Shown here: positions 35,690 through 36,862 of the stretch, one piece after another | Layout of the letters: the number at the start of each line of letters is the position of its first letter | Numbering within the stretch: the stretch's first letter is position 1 | Translations under genes and position numbers: made by a program | Assembly: GCF_000220565.1 (NCBI RefSeq) | Contig: NZ_AFPM01000059.1 | Span: 1 to 36,862 of the forward strand | DNA: 36,862 bases | Direction: 5' to 3' | Origin: Oceanicola sp. S124 | GTDB taxonomy: Bacteria > Pseudomonadota > Alphaproteobacteria > Rhodobacterales > Rhodobacteraceae | The notes under the pieces: model-generated | What the model saw: the letters and a program-made list of their open reading frames with translations, nothing else | Databases searched by the model: none | What the model was told of the DNA's origin: nothing

Positions 35690-36279
35690 GGGCGCGGCGC
35701 GGGCCCGGGCGGGTTCGGTCCGCTCTTCTACCGCGAGCAGCAGTTGCTCGTCGGGTAGCGAGGGGACGGCGGCACGGGCCCTTGTCTTCAGCGCGAGCTG
35801 GGTCTGTTCGGTTCCGGAGGCGTCTCGGATCCAGTCCGCCACCTGGCCGGGCACGAAGATCGACCCCCTGGCGTCGGCGCACCCGCGCCCCGGGCACGCG
35901 GCGCACCTGCGCGGCCCGGAAGTGCCAGAAGGGGTGATCGGGCCAGCGGGTTCGGGTCTGGTCGCAGCGCCAGTGGGCGCGCAGGTAGGCCTGGTGATCC
36001 AGCATGATACTGCCGCGGTGGCCCTGCGCCAGCGCGCCCGAGCCGAAGAGGTGATCGGCGGCCACCCGCGCCGCCTGCACACCGCTGGCCACGGTAGTGG
36101 GGATCCCCGAGGAGGAGAGCGGATCGCGCCACGCGGCCGCATCCCCGCGGCGACCATCGGCAGACCGGGGGCGGCGCCACACGGCAAGCCCGAGAATGTG
36201 GGCAGCACCTGAGTGTCGGGCGCCTCCGGGCCGAGCAGTGGGCGATGTGGCGTGGCGCCACTGGGCCGCGGCGCTGGCG
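35690..36279 (-). pseudogene. Decayed LodB-like flavoprotein, truncated
   Basis: On the minus strand, fragments of a FAD-dependent protein of the tryptophan-halogenase/LodB type lie in different frames. One frame has GIPTTVASGVQAARVAADHL (compare the FAD-binding GD..G.PSTVGGG region), followed by SIMLDHQAYLRAHW and WPDHPFWHFRAAQVRRV. Another frame continues with IFVPGQVADWIRDASGTEQT. The N-terminal FAD-binding half is missing, as only about 190 codons remain. It directly follows the LodA-like remnant, the usual partner order. The family call is tentative. Confidence 0.5.
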
Positions 36280-36862
36280 ATCTGCCGAATATGTACCTGC
36301 GCCAGTTGCCCGAAATTGCGTTCCGTATCAACCGGATAGGAGGCATCCGCATCGCCCCGGTTCAATGCGAAGCCCAGCGTGACCCACGAGTTGATCATCG
36401 CCAGGACCGAGTCGATGCCGCGCTGGTACTCGGCGTTCTGACCCTGCGGAAGGATCGTCTGTTGATCGATATCGCTGAGGAAGGTGTCCAGAACCTGATC
36501 GCCCGGCGGGCTGGTTCCGGTGGTCACCGGAACGGACTCCGGGGTGGCCACAAGTAGACGTGGAAGGCCAGCCGCACCATGATGACCGAGCCGTCGGCCA
36601 GCTGATTGGCGTGGATACTGGTGATATTGGGCGTTTGTACCGTGCATTCGTGGAAATCCGCCATCCAGGGAATCGCCATCCGCTTGGTCAGCTCGCCGGG
36701 CTCGCAGCTGCCCTCGACGCATTCGTTGCGATCGCAGGTGAGGCCGTACTGCCGGTAGACGTCCCACATCGTGCGCTCACCTGATCGGCATCGGCCAGGC
36801 GCAGGTGCAACGGAGCCTCGTAGATCGCAGGGCTGCGCACCGACCATGTGACCTCGATACGG
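36280..36862 (-). pseudogene. Decayed LodA/GoxA-like CTQ quinoprotein oxidase, C-terminal part
   Basis: On the minus strand the sequence enters the window as RIEVTWSVRSPAIYEAPLHL, then moves to another frame with MWDVYRQYGLTCDRNECVEG and GELTKRMAIPWMADFHECTV. A third frame shift near 36530 leads from HVYLWPPRSP to DQVLDTFLSDIDQQTILPQ and SVLAMINSWVTLGFALN. MAIPWMADFHEC resembles the LodA region whose Cys joins a Trp to make the cysteine tryptophylquinone cofactor. LodA-like enzymes oxidise amino-acid amines (lysine, glycine). At least two frameshifts show it is broken; the 5' part is outside the window. Confidence 0.6.

Overview
The window reads as GC-rich chromosomal DNA of an alphaproteobacterium, most likely Rhodobacterales (Paracoccus/Rhodobacter/Roseobacter relatives). 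The basis is the base composition, the dense operons with ATGA/TGATG overlaps, the gene repertoire (CUT1 sugar ABC systems, class Ib nrdHIEF, arginase-ocd-Lrp, a glucose ABC system next to an OmpR-type two-component system) and the GC-rich hairpin repeats. No species call is possible from sequence reading alone, and no rRNA or tRNA gene was recognised.

Left edge (1-970): the 3' end of a glycine-rich repeat protein with 63-bp tandem repeats, then about 500 bp without a convincing gene but with several inverted repeats and a strong terminator-like hairpin. Positions 971-13142 hold two divergent transcription units around an AT-rich operator-like site at 5540-5566. Leftward run a ROK regulator, a 784-aa PIG-L/LmbE-type deacetylase and a DMT transporter. 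Rightward run a CUT1 ABC binding protein, two permeases, an argininosuccinate-lyase-superfamily lyase, an ABC ATPase, a ROK kinase and a NagB-like glucosamine-6-phosphate deaminase. Together these look like uptake and breakdown of a glucosamine conjugate: N-deacetylation, beta-elimination of a dicarboxylate (fumarate release), phosphorylation, then deamination to fructose-6-phosphate. This is the best candidate for an undescribed pathway here.

13318-17829: an intact LysR regulator, then a complete but decayed polyamine-type ABC operon (binding protein, two permeases, ATPase) full of frameshifts and deletions. It converges on an intact leftward module, DUF1028 - RidA - flavin monooxygenase (17896-20388), which may have lost its transporter. 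20656-23191: ornithine cyclodeaminase and arginase, divergent from an Lrp/AsnC regulator, giving arginine to ornithine to proline. 23304-27232: nrdH-nrdI-nrdE-nrdF (class Ib ribonucleotide reductase), with NrdR-box-like sites on its promoter and a long leader.

27638-35688: a sensor kinase and response regulator divergent from a glucose-type ABC system (binding protein, two permeases, ATPase) and a Glk-type glucokinase, an arrangement like GtrS/GltR with gts in Pseudomonas. A REP-like hairpin family occurs between nrdE and nrdF and again upstream of glk. Right edge (about 35690-36862): frameshifted remains of a LodA-like quinoprotein amine oxidase and its LodB-like flavoprotein partner.
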